Positions 40,106 to 51,659 of a DNA stretch of 64,000 nucleotides are shown piece after piece. The stretch covers positions 124,001 to 188,000 of the forward strand of contig JAQMWT010000390.1 in the NCBI GenBank assembly GCA_029834535.1, in the 5' to 3' direction. The number at the start of each line of letters is the position of its first letter. Position 1 is the stretch's first letter. The translations under genes were made by a program, and so were the position numbers. This stretch comes from Chrysophaeum taylorii (Eukaryota > Sar > Pelagophyceae > Pelagomonadales > Pelagomonadaceae). Under the pieces are notes generated by a model that ran no database searches, had not been told where the DNA came from, and worked only from the letters and a program-made list of their open reading frames with translations.

Positions 40106-41740
40106 ATGTGTGACGTCACGGCGGGGGTGATGGGAGAAGAAGTGAGACTGACAGCCGTGGACGAGAAGTACCAGCGGCAGGTGGAGGCCGGTTTGGAGGA
40201 ATTCGAGACGAGCGTGGTGCGGCTGACGAGGTCGGCGCGCGAGACGTTTCTGACAACGATCCGCGAAGACGAACGGTTGCGCGAGAGCGTGCGTCGGGCT
40301 TTGATCGCCGCGGGAAGCGGTCGCGGCGCCGCGCACCGCGCCGCCAGCATCGTGCTCGCCGACGAGGAGGCGGGGTTGCGAGACGTGGCCGCGATCGCCG
40401 CCGCCGCCGCCAAGGTGTCGGCCAAGGCGAATCCGCCGCGCGCGCGCAAGCTGAAGAGCGTGGAAGGCGTCGAGCGCGGAGCTCGTAAGGTGATTCGCGC
40501 CGAGCTCGCGATCGCGCGGCGGCTCGCGGAGGCCCGCGAGAAGCTGTGGACCGGCGCGCGCGATGAGATTCGAGAGGCGGTGCGCGAGGCAACGTTCGCG
40601 CTCGCGGGACCGAACCGAACGCCGCCTCGGCCTCACGCGCTCGACGCACTTCTGTCCGGCGATACGGCCGAGATCGACGCCGCGTTTCAGGTGTTGTTGG
40701 GCCCGGCGATCCTCTACGCGCGGCACTATGGAAATCTCCTCGAGATGATTCCGCGAGTATTGTTAGTTCTGGTAGGCGCCGCGGTCCTCTTCCCTCAGCA
40801 TCTCTCGATGCGCTCGGCCGACTGCAAGGACGTGCTGAATATTGGGGGTATCGGCTTTTTGCCGCTCTCGGGGTGGCTGGCCGCGCAAATCTTTTGCGAC
40901 ACCCTCATCCTCGCCCTTCGTCTTCACGCTGTCGTCGCGCTGTACCCTATAGTCTCGACGTTCGGCCGAGGACGAGGCGCCGAGGCGAGCGAGGCGACGG
41001 CCAAGCGTCGCGCCCAACTCTTCAACGCATACACCGACGACATAGAACCACCCCACATCCTCGAAGCACTGCTTCCCCTCGATGCGGCCAACGAGAGGGG
41101 CGAGCGAGCGTTGCTCGCTCTCGCGCGAATATCGTCGCCCTGGCGTACCAAGCCCCTCGCCGTCCTCACGGTCCTCAGCTTCGCCCTCGGCTTTGCGGGG
41201 GGCATTTGGCTCCTTCTCCCCTTCCGCCGCGACAACTGCCAACCCGGCCTCCTCCTGGTCGCCAACGCCTACGTCGCATTTTTCTACATTTTCTTCATAC
41301 CCAATACCCTCATCGTCGCCGTCGCGCTCGCCGACCTCTCCAACAAAAACCTCGGTTTCGTCGAGGCCGCCTGCCACAAGCTCGACGACTCCCTCTTCAA
41401 CGGCCTTCCGGTCTTTTCGTTTCTCAAAGACCACTTCCTCCTCGGCACAACCATCAGCCCCGTCACCGACCCGGCCGTCTTCAAGAGAATGCTCCAGCGC
41501 GACGCCGACTTCCTCGAGACGCGCCGCGAACGCATCCGCGACCACCTCGACACCTGCGACGCCCAACTCGCCACGGCACGGGCCTTGCTGGCCGACGATC
41601 ACCCCGCCCCCGGCAGGATCCACCGGTACACCCAGCTCCTCCCCGAACTCGCGTGGCGCAAGACCCTCGTCCCCGTCTACGACTCTTACCCCCCGCTCTT
41701 TCCCGAAGACCCGCTCTCTCGCCGCGCCCGACCCTCCTGA
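40106..41740 (+). CDS. Multi-pass membrane protein, unknown
   Basis: 544 residues from the first ATG (40106; the longer frame begins at TTG). The N-terminal 220 residues are charged and helical, Ala/Arg/Glu-rich with heptad-like spacing, so probably a cytosolic coiled region. Hydrophobic segments follow at about 222-240 (RVLLVLVGAAVLFP), about 252-290 (a long pair around GWLAAQIFCDTLILAL), about 355-378 (VLTVLSFALGFAGGIWLLL) and about 388-412 (LLVANAYVAFFYIFFIP). A polar tail of about 130 residues closes it. No signal peptide and no family match that I know. Intronless. Confidence 0.7.
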   Translation: MCDVTAGVMGEEVRLTAVDEKYQRQVEAGLEEFETSVVRLTRSARETFLTTIREDERLRESVRRALIAAGSGRGAAHRAASIVLADEEAGLRDVAAIAAAAAKVSAKANPPRARKLKSVEGVERGARKVIRAELAIARRLAEAREKLWTGARDEIREAVREATFALAGPNRTPPRPHALDALLSGDTAEIDAAFQVLLGPAILYARHYGNLLEMIPRVLLVLVGAAVLFPQHLSMRSADCKDVLNIGGIGFLPLSGWLAAQIFCDTLILALRLHAVVALYPIVSTFGRGRGAEASEATAKRRAQLFNAYTDDIEPPHILEALLPLDAANERGERALLALARISSPWRTKPLAVLTVLSFALGFAGGIWLLLPFRRDNCQPGLLLVANAYVAFFYIFFIPNTLIVAVALADLSNKNLGFVEAACHKLDDSLFNGLPVFSFLKDHFLLGTTISPVTDPAVFKRMLQRDADFLETRRERIRDHLDTCDAQLATARALLADDHPAPGRIHRYTQLLPELAWRKTLVPVYDSYPPLFPEDPLSRRARPS

Positions 41741-41837
41741 CGAGTTTTTTTGTAGTTTAGTAATAATAATAGTAAATCATGTTGTGGTTGTGCGTATCGA
41801 CGGCCTGGCCTCGCCTCGCCTCGCCTCGCCTCGTCGT

Positions 41838-42395
41838 CTAGGAGAGACCGTACTTGTTTCTGATGATGTCGACCTCCGAGGGAGGAGGGTGGCTCGCCCT
41901 GTCGACGGCCAAGGCGGCCTTCTCGACAGCGAGAGCCGCTCTCTCGGGCGGCGCGTTGGCCTTCCTCGCGGCGAGGTCGCAGGCGTCATCGAGGATTCCG
42001 CCGCCTCGAAAGACGAATATTTCAAGCTCTTCTGCTCTGCGTCGGCACTCGGGAGACAACGTTGGCCCGAACACGCACGCGGCAACCTGTCCATCCAGGA
42101 GTGCTTGCAGCGCGTCGCGCGCCGCCGCGAGCCGCGTGACCTCTTCGTCAACGTGGAGCGAATAGTGCCCGACAACAAAGTGGTTCTCCGACGACGACGA
42201 CGACGACGACGACGGAGGCGGCGGGGTGGGCCCGTAGGACTCGTCGAAGGACTCCAAAAGCTCGCTCCAGTCGTCCGCGCCCCCCGACGCCAACGCAAAT
42301 CCTGCTTGGAGGGGGGGATGCGCCCGGAATCCGGCGAGCTCAAAGCACGCGGCTGCGATCTCGGTGGCGACGCTGAAGAAGAGAGTTGGGCGCAT
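41838..42395 (-). CDS. Hypothetical protein directly behind the GH79 gene
   Basis: 185 residues, starting with ATG in the same frame as, and immediately after, the TGA of the GH79 gene. The N-terminus is hydrophobic (MRPTLFFSVATEIAAACFEL) and may be a signal. A Ser-rich spacer follows (about 60-75), then a helical, Ala/Glu-rich C-terminal half ending EVDIIRNKYGLS. No domain recognised. It could be a separate gene, an overlapping mRNA product, or an extension reached by stop readthrough. A competing frame is open over most of the stretch, so the call is moderate. (CTCGC)n lies just past its end. Confidence 0.5.
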   Translation of the reverse strand: MRPTLFFSVATEIAAACFELAGFRAHPPLQAGFALASGGADDWSELLESFDESYGPTPPPPSSSSSSSSENHFVVGHYSLHVDEEVTRLAAARDALQALLDGQVAACVFGPTLSPECRRRAEELEIFVFRGGGILDDACDLAARKANAPPERAALAVEKAALAVDRASHPPPSEVDIIRNKYGLS

Positions 42396-43679
42396 TCAAC
42401 AACAAAAGTGTTGAAGGAAGCCGAAGGAGAGGGGGGGGATTGGGAGCGTGTGATTGTGGAGCGCGAGGGTGCGGGGGTCGAGGTGGCGGAGGGGTCGCGC
42501 GGGTCGGACAGGGACTCCGTTCAAAAGAAGATTCTTCGAGGCGAGGTCGGGCGTCGTGAACAGCCAGAGGTCGACCACCGCACTCTCGTCGTCGTCGTCG
42601 TCGTCGTCGAGGTGGAGGACCTTGGCGTCTTGGGGCGAAAAGTTGACGAAGGCGAGGGCGGCGGGAGCCGAATAGACGTGGAAATCGTCGTCGAGGGATC
42701 GCGCGACGATGGCGGCATCGTCCATGAGGCGGAGCCAGAGGGTGGCGACCCAAAAGTCGGGGTTTGGGTCGTAGAATTTGTTGTCCAAGAGGCCGTAGTG
42801 CGAGCCGACGAGCGTCTGTCTCCCGAACTCGGCGACGCCGAGGGCGGCGGCAGACCCGAGGGCGTCGAGGTACCAGAAACTGGAGGCGACCTTGTCGGTG
42901 AGATTGGTGCCGCCTTGGTTGTGGGGTCCGCACTCGCCGCACCAGAGGGGCTTTGAGGTCGCGTTTCGAACTAGCTCCAACAAACTCAGCGACGCTTTCG
43001 GGGGCATCGTCGAGTCCCAGGCCTCGTTGTCGTACGCGTGCGCGCACACCGCGTCGACCAAATCGAGACGCAAAAATGCTTCGAGAAATGGAGTGAGGGC
43101 CGTCCCGTTCCATTCCGAACTCATCCCGGCGCAGGGCCCGAGCACGTAAACACCCCAGGTACCGAGCTCGCGGTAGGCATCTACGAGATTCCGGAACGAT
43201 CGACTACCTGGTTCCGGATCGAGCTCCTCTCCCAACTCGACCGCCCACAGCCCTTGCGTCTCTCGCACAAATTGTCGCGCATTCGTCGAGTTCCACGGCG
43301 GCACCGTCCCGCTGTCCCCGAGGGCCGCGGCGCCGGGGTAATTGAGACCCCATACTAGTTTCAAATCGTACCGGCGCACGAATTCCATCACCGCTTCGTA
43401 CCGTTCGCGCCGGAGACACAATGTCACCTTCTCGCCCCGAAACAGCCGTGGTTCCTCGCACCATTCGAGGTCTCCAAAGTCGTACCGCGCTTCGACATCC
43501 ATCGACCCCCCCACTCGCAGCACAGCCCCCCGGAGCAACGAGGCGTCGATCTTCGACAAGTCTGCGTCGAGCACGCTCGCGCCGCACCAGTCTCCGCCGG
43601 ACAAGTTCGTGCCGCAGGGCCACCAGTCCAGGGTCACGCCCACGTACGCGCTCGCGCGTACAGGGAACCACGCGAGCAT
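42396..43679 (-). CDS. GH79 heparanase-like glycoside hydrolase
   Basis: 427 residues. It matches the heparanase fold along its length: LRVGGSMDVEARYDF near the N-terminus, the acid/base loop WAVELGEELD (Glu152 in the place of the NEP Glu), the nucleophile region LWCGECGPHNQGG (Glu249), and RQTLVGSHYGLLDNKF then PDFWVATLWLRL. It ends in a small beta domain whose last strand LPPLSFGFLQHF corresponds to the heparanase C-terminus. It should cleave uronic-acid-containing polysaccharides or proteoglycans outside the cell or in lysosome-like vacuoles. Only about ten residues precede the mature start, so an upstream exon or a very short signal is implied. The Asn before the acid/base Glu is replaced by Glu. 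Confidence 0.85.
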   Translation of the reverse strand: MLAWFPVRASAYVGVTLDWWPCGTNLSGGDWCGASVLDADLSKIDASLLRGAVLRVGGSMDVEARYDFGDLEWCEEPRLFRGEKVTLCLRRERYEAVMEFVRRYDLKLVWGLNYPGAAALGDSGTVPPWNSTNARQFVRETQGLWAVELGEELDPEPGSRSFRNLVDAYRELGTWGVYVLGPCAGMSSEWNGTALTPFLEAFLRLDLVDAVCAHAYDNEAWDSTMPPKASLSLLELVRNATSKPLWCGECGPHNQGGTNLTDKVASSFWYLDALGSAAALGVAEFGRQTLVGSHYGLLDNKFYDPNPDFWVATLWLRLMDDAAIVARSLDDDFHVYSAPAALAFVNFSPQDAKVLHLDDDDDDDESAVVDLWLFTTPDLASKNLLLNGVPVRPARPLRHLDPRTLALHNHTLPIPPLSFGFLQHFCC

Positions 43680-44007
43680 ATGTTGCTTCGCGTTGAATAA
43701 AATACCCGTTGGACCGGCCCTAACGATGCGAACGGACCTACATCATCAAAAGTTCTATATTTTTTCCGCGCCGACACACACTCGCGCGGGTTGATAGTGG
43801 CCGCCACGACGCAGATTTCCGCAACGAACTCCTTCTCGGCGTTGCCCTTTTCGGCGTAGTCAGGGAACTGGGGCGTTACATCAAGGTTCAGGGCGCGGCG
43901 GAGGTCGTGGTTCCGCCCTCCTCCATGATACCTCCTGCATCGACGAGCCCGCGGGCCATGGATGCCCTCGAAGTGCTCTTCGACTATAGCAGTTCACCTC
44001 GACCGTC

Positions 44008-44616
44008 TCACTCTTGGACTCCCATGTTCTGCTGGAGGACCTTCTCGGTGAGCCTATTCGTGTACCGCGCGTAGAAGCCGGTGAATAATATGATTGTGAG
44101 GGCAAACTTGTCGCAGATAATCTCGTAGGCGGCGTAGTTGAAGCTGACGCGCTTGCGGCCGCCGTCCATGCGGTTGTGGACCCTCCTCGTTAGCAAGATC
44201 TGGCGCACCTTGACACCGATCTCCTTGAGTCTGACCGCGTCCTGGACCCGGTTCATCTGGAGGGAGCACCCAGCCCACCAGCGCCATCTCTTTGATCTCT
44301 GTCAACACCGATCGGTCCTCGCGCACATGCATCTCGGCGTCCAATTGGAAAGCCACTCACCCCTTGAGTGGTCCTTCAGCTGCTTCTTGGTGGTGACGTC
44401 CTGCCACTTTGGGTGCTTGGTCAAGCACCTCTTCGGAGGCCCACCGCAATTTCCCCGACAATACTCGATGGCCTCTGCAAATATCTGCTGCGCACTCCCT
44501 TCTGCTCCGCGTTCGCCGTCACAGTCTTCGCATTGAACTTGCGTGCAGGCTTCGTCTTGGCAGCCCGGCACTTCTTCCATATGCCTTGAGCCCGGCTTCT
44601 TTTTCTTTGGCGCCAT
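44008..44616 (-). CDS. Hypothetical, possibly spliced small gene
   Basis: Two minus-strand pieces: 44616-44302 (MAPKKKKPG..., with several CxxC and Cys-rich stretches) and 44256-44008 (MNRVQDAVRLKEIGVKVRQI...). A good donor, GTGAGT, starts at 44360 and an acceptor, CTCCAG, ends at 44257; this 104-nt intron would join the first piece to a third frame ending at 44054 instead. I cannot decide between the readings. No domain recognised. Confidence 0.35.
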
Positions 44617-46048
44617 TGCCTCGGCCCTGGCGATGGTTTATTGACTTTCGTAGTACTGAACTGGAGTTTTTGAAGTGACTTTTGATGTTCCCCTGCCTGT
44701 ACACTTCTCCAACAACGCGCGCACAAATTGCCGGAGATAAAAGAATGCCGGGTTTGAATCACGTATTAGCGCTCCGAGCAGATCGACGCACCCCCGCGAT
44801 TCGGGGCTTGCGTCATCATCTTTCGTCGACTACATACATGCCTTGTTGTAGCGCGGCTTTTCACCGATAATTTCACTTGTGTGTGCCTGATTGAGCGCGT
44901 CGATATTCCTCTCGTAGCATCAAGCTGCAACGACGCAAATTCGACTTGAAAGGGTTGCATCGGAACTGCGATCTATCTATATTGGACTTTCTGAGGCGAC
45001 CTCCTTGATCTCGGCATCATACAACCCCACGAAGTCCTTGGCCTTGTCATAGTGTTCATCGCGGCCCCGCGGATAAGGGCGCCGATGCCCACAGGGTGCT
45101 CGACGTCTCGACTGTACATCCAGCGAGCGTCGAGAGCGGCCTTTACATCTAGAGCACGTCGCGGCGCCGAGACCACGGCGTGAGCTGCCCGTGCCGAAAG
45201 TGCCGCTAGGAAAGGCATGCAGGTGCGAGCGAGGCTTCGCTTCATGACGACGCGGAAATCTATTTGGATTTACGGCACTTGGCGGCGCGCGACGCCCCTA
45301 GTTTGGTGACGCGCCCGGAATAGCGTTTCCGCTAGGAGCGAGCCTGAAGGTCGCGGTCTCGCGCACTTATTTCGCAACTCGCTGCAAACAGGTACGGCCA
45401 ATGTCGAATGGTTGCATCGCCTGTCAGAGTATTGAGCTTGGCTGCGAGGATGAACAGGTCGTCGTCGGCGACGCCCTTGGTCCAAACGGCGTTGTGAAGT
45501 TGGCGCCTCCCTAACAGACGACCTCAACGTGTCGTGCGTCGTGCCGCTAAAAAGCGCGTCGAGCGTGAGTTTGATTACCAAAGCCACACGCCAGCCTTGC
45601 CCAACCCGCATGCACGCGCGTTGGGATCTCCAGGTCGAGCCCACAGGCGCCGTACGTCGCTGATACACCGATGAAGACCGTGCCATCGACTTGTTTCCTA
45701 AGAAGCGCTGCCCTCGCAGAACGTTTTAGCTCCATGGCTGGGCGCATGAGCTGGTCCACCATCGAGCCGCAGCATCGTCCAACCAAGGCTCGCGCGCGGC
45801 GACTTTACATAATGAGGCCCACAGCATGTTTCCACGCCGTGCCGGGCAAGCCTGATTGTTTTCGCACTCGGACACCATCGATTCGGGCGGCGAAGAGCGA
45901 TTCGTGTCGTCTCCTTTGACGAGAGAGCCGTTCTGAAGTCATCATAACGGAACCAAAAAAATTCACCGTTTTCAACTTCAAAACAACCGGAAAGCAATCG
46001 GGCAGAACTACCGTTGGTATCCTAATAAAACAACTCAGCATCGACATC
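44617..46048. other. Anonymous DNA upstream of H1
   Basis: No gene recognised. The last 150 bp should hold the H1 promoter. A minus-strand stretch near 45730-45600 (LRKQVDGTVFIGVSATYGAC) looks once-coding. Confidence 0.4.
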
Positions 46049-46676
46049 ATGTCGCGGAATCCGAGCTACATCAGTATCATCCAAGAGGCGCTCACGAGCG
46101 ATGGCACTCGCAAGGGAATGTCGCTTCCGGCCCTCAAAAAGTGAGCTTTCTCATTCATCTCACCGTCTTGATCGCATGATGATTGTCTCGTACAGGTATT
46201 TCCAGGAGGAGCACAAGGACCTCAAGTTCCAGCCGCACCTCCTCCGCAAGGCGCTCAAGTCGGGCGTCGAGAAGGAAGTCATCAAGCAGACCAAGTCGCA
46301 CTACCGTTTGGCGCCGGAATTCAAGAAGAAGGCGTCTAAGGAGACGGAGAAGAAGGCGGAGTCAACTACGGCGGAGAAGGCGACGACAAAGAAACCGGTA
46401 AAGACGAAGAAACCGGCTACGAAGAAGCCCGCGGCCGTCGCAAAGAAGCCCGCAGCAGCGAAGAAGACCACCGAGAAGAAGCCCGCAGCAGCGAAGAAGA
46501 CCACCGAGAAGAAGCCTGCGGCCGCCAAGAAGCCTGCAGCCAAAAAAACCCCTCCCCCAAAGAAACCCGCGGCGGCCAAGGCCGCCTCCAAGGTCACCAC
46601 CACCAGCAAGCGAAAGCCCGCCGTGGCCGAAAAAACTGCCACCAAGGCGAAGAAGGCGAAAACCTCCTCGGACTAA
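46049..46676 (+). CDS. Linker histone H1 (two exons)
   Basis: Exon 1 46049-46140, intron 46141-46195 (GTGAGC...TACAG, 55 nt), exon 2 46196-46676; 190 residues. Splicing joins MSLPALKK to YFQEEHKDL and completes a winged-helix H15 domain (residues about 5-75) that binds the nucleosome dyad. The tail is Lys/Ala/Pro-rich with repeats such as KPAAAKKTTEKKPAAAKKTT, typical of H1. Without splicing exon 2 has no proper start. It is the only histone gene here with an intron in its coding part. It stands at the left edge of the second histone group, 0.5 kb from H2A copy 2. Confidence 0.93.
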
Positions 46677-46689
46677 ACCCCATCTCCAC

Positions 46690-46705
46690 AGTGTTCTTAA
46701 ACACC
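46690..46705 (+). promoter_or_regulatory. Histone 3' stem-loop, H1
   Basis: A five-pair version (GTGTT-CTTA-AACAC), 14 nt past the H1 stop, followed by CGCCC. Slightly divergent from the core-histone form. Confidence 0.7.
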
Positions 46706-46963
46706 GCCCATCCAACCTCGGGCTGAGCGCGCCTTCTTGACTCGACGAGAGAGCAGCGCTATGTGTACAACGTCATTTCGATCTATCGACTCAGGGAGCT
46801 AAGAGGAGGGGTGTGCGTAACGTGAGCACATAAGGTTTGGGGGGTCGTGTGGGGACGCGTGTGGAGTGTCTCGAAGGCAATTTGCCCAGGATGCGTCTAG
46901 GACAACGGCCCAACAAGTGCTTGTACATACTGCTGGTCTACTTAGAATGGTAAGCCGCGCTCC

Positions 46964-46990
46964 AGTCCGCAAGCGCGCGACAGATCGCGC
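46964..46990 (+). promoter_or_regulatory. H2A/H2B-type promoter element
   Basis: AGTCCGCAAGCGCGCGACAG followed by ATCGCGC, about 180-205 nt before the start of H2A copy 2. Confidence 0.65.
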
Positions 46991-47169
46991 AAAGGGGGTT
47001 ATTGAGGCCAAGCCAACTTCATCAAACCAAATTCATAACCAACTCCAGTGAGTCGTCGTGCCGACAACCGTAACAAAGTGTGTCTTTTGTCCGTCGAGTG
47101 TGTGTCGTTCTTTGCTCATTCCCCCGACATACTTCCTCCCTCGCAGCAAACGAACGAGCAGAAATAATC

Positions 47170-47574
47170 ATGTCGGGCAAAGGTAAGGGCGGACGCGGCA
47201 AGGGCAAGACCGGCACGGGCACCGGCAAGTCGACCACAAAGTCTACCAAGGCGGGGCTTCAGTTTCCCGTGGGTCGTGTCGGTCGCTATCTCAAGCAAGG
47301 AAAGTACGCGACGCGCATCGGCGCCGGCGCGCCGGTCTACCTCGCTGCTGTTCTCGAGTACCTCTGCGCCGAGATTCTCGAGCTCGCGGGCAACGCGGCG
47401 CGCGACAACAAGAAGTCTCGCATCATCCCGCGACACCTCCAGCTCGCCGTGCGCAATGACGAGGAACTCAACAAGCTCCTCGGCGGCGTGACGATCGCCT
47501 CGGGCGGTGTCCTCCCCAACATCCACGCCGTTCTCCTCCCCAAAAAATCCAAGTCCAAGGTCACCTCCTCTTGA
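47170..47574 (+). CDS. Histone H2A (copy 2)
   Basis: 134 residues, start set at the Met before SGKGKGG. It differs from copies 1 and 3 by KVTSS in place of KATSS at the C-terminus. A pyrimidine tract and CTCGCAG just before CAAACGAACGAGCAGAAATA are shared with copy 3, so the 5' leader may hold a 3' splice site for a leader intron; the two genes clearly derive from one duplication that included the leader. Confidence 0.97.
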   Translation: MSGKGKGGRGKGKTGTGTGKSTTKSTKAGLQFPVGRVGRYLKQGKYATRIGAGAPVYLAAVLEYLCAEILELAGNAARDNKKSRIIPRHLQLAVRNDEELNKLLGGVTIASGGVLPNIHAVLLPKKSKSKVTSS

Positions 47575-47599
47575 GCACGATCATTCCACAACACACACT

Positions 47600-47615
47600 G
47601 GTGTTTCTTAACACC
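47600..47615 (+). promoter_or_regulatory. Histone 3' stem-loop, H2A copy 2
   Basis: GGTGTT-TCTT-AACACC followed by ACCC, 25 nt past the stop codon. Confidence 0.85.
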
Positions 47616-48098
47616 ACCCAGTATATGAAACTGTGCGGGTACTCGATAAAAAGTGTAGTCTGTGCTTTTTGTTTCAGTTTCTGCATTCGCGCGTTGCCCT
47701 TGGGAGTGGACTTCGTCCGTAGAACATCGTCCCGTTTTTGTCGCGTTGGTATATGCTAATTAGTGTGTGTCTCTTTAATACCGTGATGGGGATGGCGGAC
47801 AACTTCTTAGTGGTGCTACATTAACAATACTAGTCGGCTAGTCAGAACGCGTGGGTAAAGGGGGCCAAGCTATGGCACACGAATATACCCGTCTGTCTGC
47901 ATACAGTGCCACTTCAGGAAACTCTAGCCTATGGAGGCACGACAACGCTACGATCAATAGCCCCATCGTGGCAAGCTACTGCGATCGCGTACCCAATAGC
48001 TAGTCATTTCGGGAGGCTCTTACTTACATTGATATTATACAGAGCCAGACAAACTCGCAACAATAGACAAAGAACGATGCAGTCTGGCAAATGAGGGT
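47616..48098. other. Intergenic between convergent H2A and H2B
   Basis: No gene or clear element seen between the two facing stem-loops. Confidence 0.5.
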
Positions 48099-48114
48099 GG
48101 TGTTGGAAAACACC
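48099..48114 (-). promoter_or_regulatory. Histone 3' stem-loop, H2B copy 1
   Basis: Minus strand GGTGTT-TTCC-AACACC followed by ACCC, 35 nt past the H2B stop. Confidence 0.85.
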
Positions 48115-48149
48115 GTTGTTGTTGTTTGTGGGGACAAGCACGTCGCAGC

Positions 48150-48503
48150 TTACGACGACGAGGTGAACTTGGTGACGGCCTTCGTGCCCTCGGAGACGGC
48201 ATGCTTCGAGAGTTCGCCCGGGAGCATGAGGCGGACGGCCGTCTGGATCTCGCGCGACGAGAGTGTCTGCTTCTTCGAGTACCTCGAGAGTTTGGAGGCT
48301 TCGAGGGCGATGCGCTCGAAGATGTCGTTGATGAACGAGTTCATGATCGACATTCCCTTCTTCGAGATGCCCGTGTCGGGATGGACTTGCTTGAGCACGC
48401 GGTAGATGTAAGTCGAGTACGTCTCGACGCGCGCCTTCTTCTTCTTGCCCTCGGCAGCCTTCTTCGGAGCCTTGGCGGATTTCTTCGACGGAGTCTTGGC
48501 CAT
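48150..48503 (-). CDS. Histone H2B (copy 1)
   Basis: 117 residues. The short Lys-rich tail ([20 protein letters not shown]) is followed by the histone fold: [20 protein letters not shown], then [20 protein letters not shown], then [20 protein letters not shown]. It ends AVTKFTSSS, keeping the ubiquitin-acceptor Lys (AVTKFTSS). The protein is the same as copy 2 at 59.4 kb. No H2A partner is divergently placed; its promoter element lies 75-100 nt upstream. Confidence 0.97.
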   Translation of the reverse strand: MAKTPSKKSAKAPKKAAEGKKKKARVETYSTYIYRVLKQVHPDTGISKKGMSIMNSFINDIFERIALEASKLSRYSKKQTLSSREIQTAVRLMLPGELSKHAVSEGTKAVTKFTSSS

Positions 48504-48576
48504 GATCTTCTCGCAAGTGTTTGTCTAACGACGATTGGTTTGTGCTTTTGAACGAGAGGGCCAAGTTTTGTGCTTT

Positions 48577-48603
48577 GCGCGATCTGTCGTGGGCCTGCGG
48601 AGC
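48577..48603 (-). promoter_or_regulatory. H2A/H2B-type promoter element
   Basis: Minus strand CTCCGCAGGCCCACGACAGA followed by TCGCGC, the same two-part element as at the H2A genes, here nearer the start codon. Confidence 0.65.
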
Positions 48604-48990
48604 GTGGCGCGCCAATAAGCAAGAAGGCGCCGTTGAGCTTTATTCAATAGGACTAACGGAATCAATTTTTTTACTTCTGTGATTACCCCCCTTAAGGTCA
48701 TGGCACAGGGGTATATATAGCCCCGGGCACTCGCACACACCAGGACCGGCATTCCTACCCTCACCTTTTGCACGGTCCCTTCGAGGGGTGTAGCGAGACG
48801 CGCTCCCCGATACCATTACGGGTATGCACAAATACCCCCCCCTGCGTCACCGCCCGCTTGCCTTCTGGACGAGAGATCTTCTCACCACTACGTATCGACG
48901 CGATTTTTCGTACAGTCCTAGCTAGACACAATCCCCAGAAACAGCCCCCATCAGAATCCATAGAGGAGATTCATGCTCCACAACGAGGGT
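48604..48990. other. Intergenic with TATA-like box
   Basis: GGGTATATATAGCCCC at about 48710-48725 looks like a TATA box in a GC-rich setting, 150 bp from any called gene. A small GTATGCACAAATACC hairpin lies near 48822-48836. No transcript identified. Confidence 0.4.
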
Positions 48991-49006
48991 GGTGTTCGAA
49001 AACACC
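48991..49006 (-). promoter_or_regulatory. Histone 3' stem-loop, H4 copy 2
   Basis: Minus strand GGTGTT-TTCG-AACACC followed by ACCC, about 58 nt past the H4 stop. Confidence 0.85.
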
Positions 49007-49063
49007 GGTGGGTGGGTGGTCGAGGCCGAGGGGCCTCCTTTTTCTTTTCCGGCGCAACGTCGC

Positions 49064-50070
<1,007 letters not shown>

Positions 50071-51306
50071 ACCCACGAAGACGAAATGCCCATGTTCAGA
50101 TGTTGTGTGTCAGTGTTATACGGGTCTTGTACATGAGTTTTGTACGTCGTAGTGGCGGCAACTCGGTTATTGAGACAGGTATGGGGTTGCCTCTAGTTTG
50201 GCGTCGGGCTACTTGGGGCCACGGAGGGGCGTACAAAAGTGCTTTGTTGGGGAATGCGCGCAGAAGCGAGGCTTGTTGCACGATTCAACAACGCAACTCC
50301 GATTTCCCTCCGTAGCGGGGCGACGAATCGAGCCGAATTGCGTCGATGTACGAACCTAATCGCGAACACATCCCTCGATGGCCGCACGATAATTGGCCCC
50401 ATTTCACTTGCAGTCAGCTTCAGCAGCATCGCAATGTTATTAAACTTGTTGCCGCAGTGGCTGCCCTGCAGCACGACTTCGCGAGCTAGCCTGCTGGGTA
50501 GCATCATTCCAGATCCGACGCAAGCTCGACTCGCAAAGACGTTAGATTGTAGCTACGAGGTCAACATCCAGCCGTCGCTGGGAGCGTTGCAGTGACAACT
50601 ACCCGACAAGACGAGACCAGGAGTTTAAGGAATTTGTGCTGCGGCTTCCCGCGGTGATCGGCTGCAGCCACGAGGCCAACCACGAGCTATCACTAGCTCG
50701 CTTCAGCAGCGATTCGAGCTCAGCGCGATTGAGCTGAGGAAAAGGCCTCTCTGAGACTGTTCAAGACTGCTGTGCTGGTCGTTGAGCCGGCGCTATCTTA
50801 AGCCTCCTACCGCTATTGGCCGCGTATAAGCAAGGTTGCAGGTGCCAGGAGTCGAAGACTTCGTGTATTATTGCAGTGGAAACGCAACACAACGTCGTCT
50901 ATTAAATGGCTCGTGCTTAGCCTCGGGCGGCCGTGCGCAGAAGCAGCCTTTTGCTGCAGTCGTTCACGTGCGAAGGCAGCATGAGCTTCGTGAGTCGACT
51001 CTGGCTTGTAGAGTAGCAGTCTCTAGTGCGGAGCGAGCTGGGCGTGTGATGGCCATTTCATCGGCCTATGAAAAGCCGTCGATGGGCTGCGGCCGATTGT
51101 TTTTTGATGTCGCGCGCGTCATTACCTGACTCGTAGATAAGCCGGCCTCTGGCGCCAGTTCCAGTCCGGACGTAGACGTGTGCAATGGCGAATCGTAGTC
51201 GTAATCGGGGGGCTTTGCGATGATGCGACATTTAAGATGATCGTGCCCGTGTAAGTTTCCTTGCGCTTCGTCATGTCATTGTGTCCAAACTCTGTCAGTT
51301 GTTCGC
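50071..51306. other. Anonymous DNA
   Basis: No gene recognised between H3 copy 2 and the mobile element at 51307. Composition is balanced and frames are short. Confidence 0.5.
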
Positions 51307-51593
51307 AACTAACTAACTAACTTCAGACCTCTCCCGAGCATGGGAGCCAGGCCGGACCGACAGGAGCCAGTCCGGAATCACGGGCCTGTAGACGAGGAGC
51401 GCCGAAAGGTCGGTCGGCGGAGAGTGACCACCAAGCTTGTCGCCATGCGACGAGGAGACCGCGATGTGACTGAGAACCAACTCGTCGATAACCTTCCGTC
51501 TTCGCCCCCCGGCCATACCCCGTCCCACTGCGAACGTTCCGGCTGCCAACCGGCCCGCCCGGGAGGCGAATAGGTGCCAACCTACGCCGGGTG
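51307..51593. mobile_element. Short non-coding mobile element, copy B (9-bp TSD)
   Basis: The same family as 17730-18104, about 95% identical over the shared 290 bp, and ending at CCTACGCCGGG. The flanks carry TGTTCGCAA on both sides (51298-51306 and 51594-51602), a clean 9-bp duplication. It lacks the last 80 bp of copy A. Confidence 0.7.
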
Positions 51594-51659
51594 TTCGCAA
51601 TTGAGCCGGAAAATGTGCATTTTCATTCAGATGCTGAAAACAATATTGCACCTTATGGC

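Noticed and set aside
42454-43358. Plus-strand frames opposite the GH79 gene
   Set aside because: GH79 motifs on the minus strand fully explain the region.
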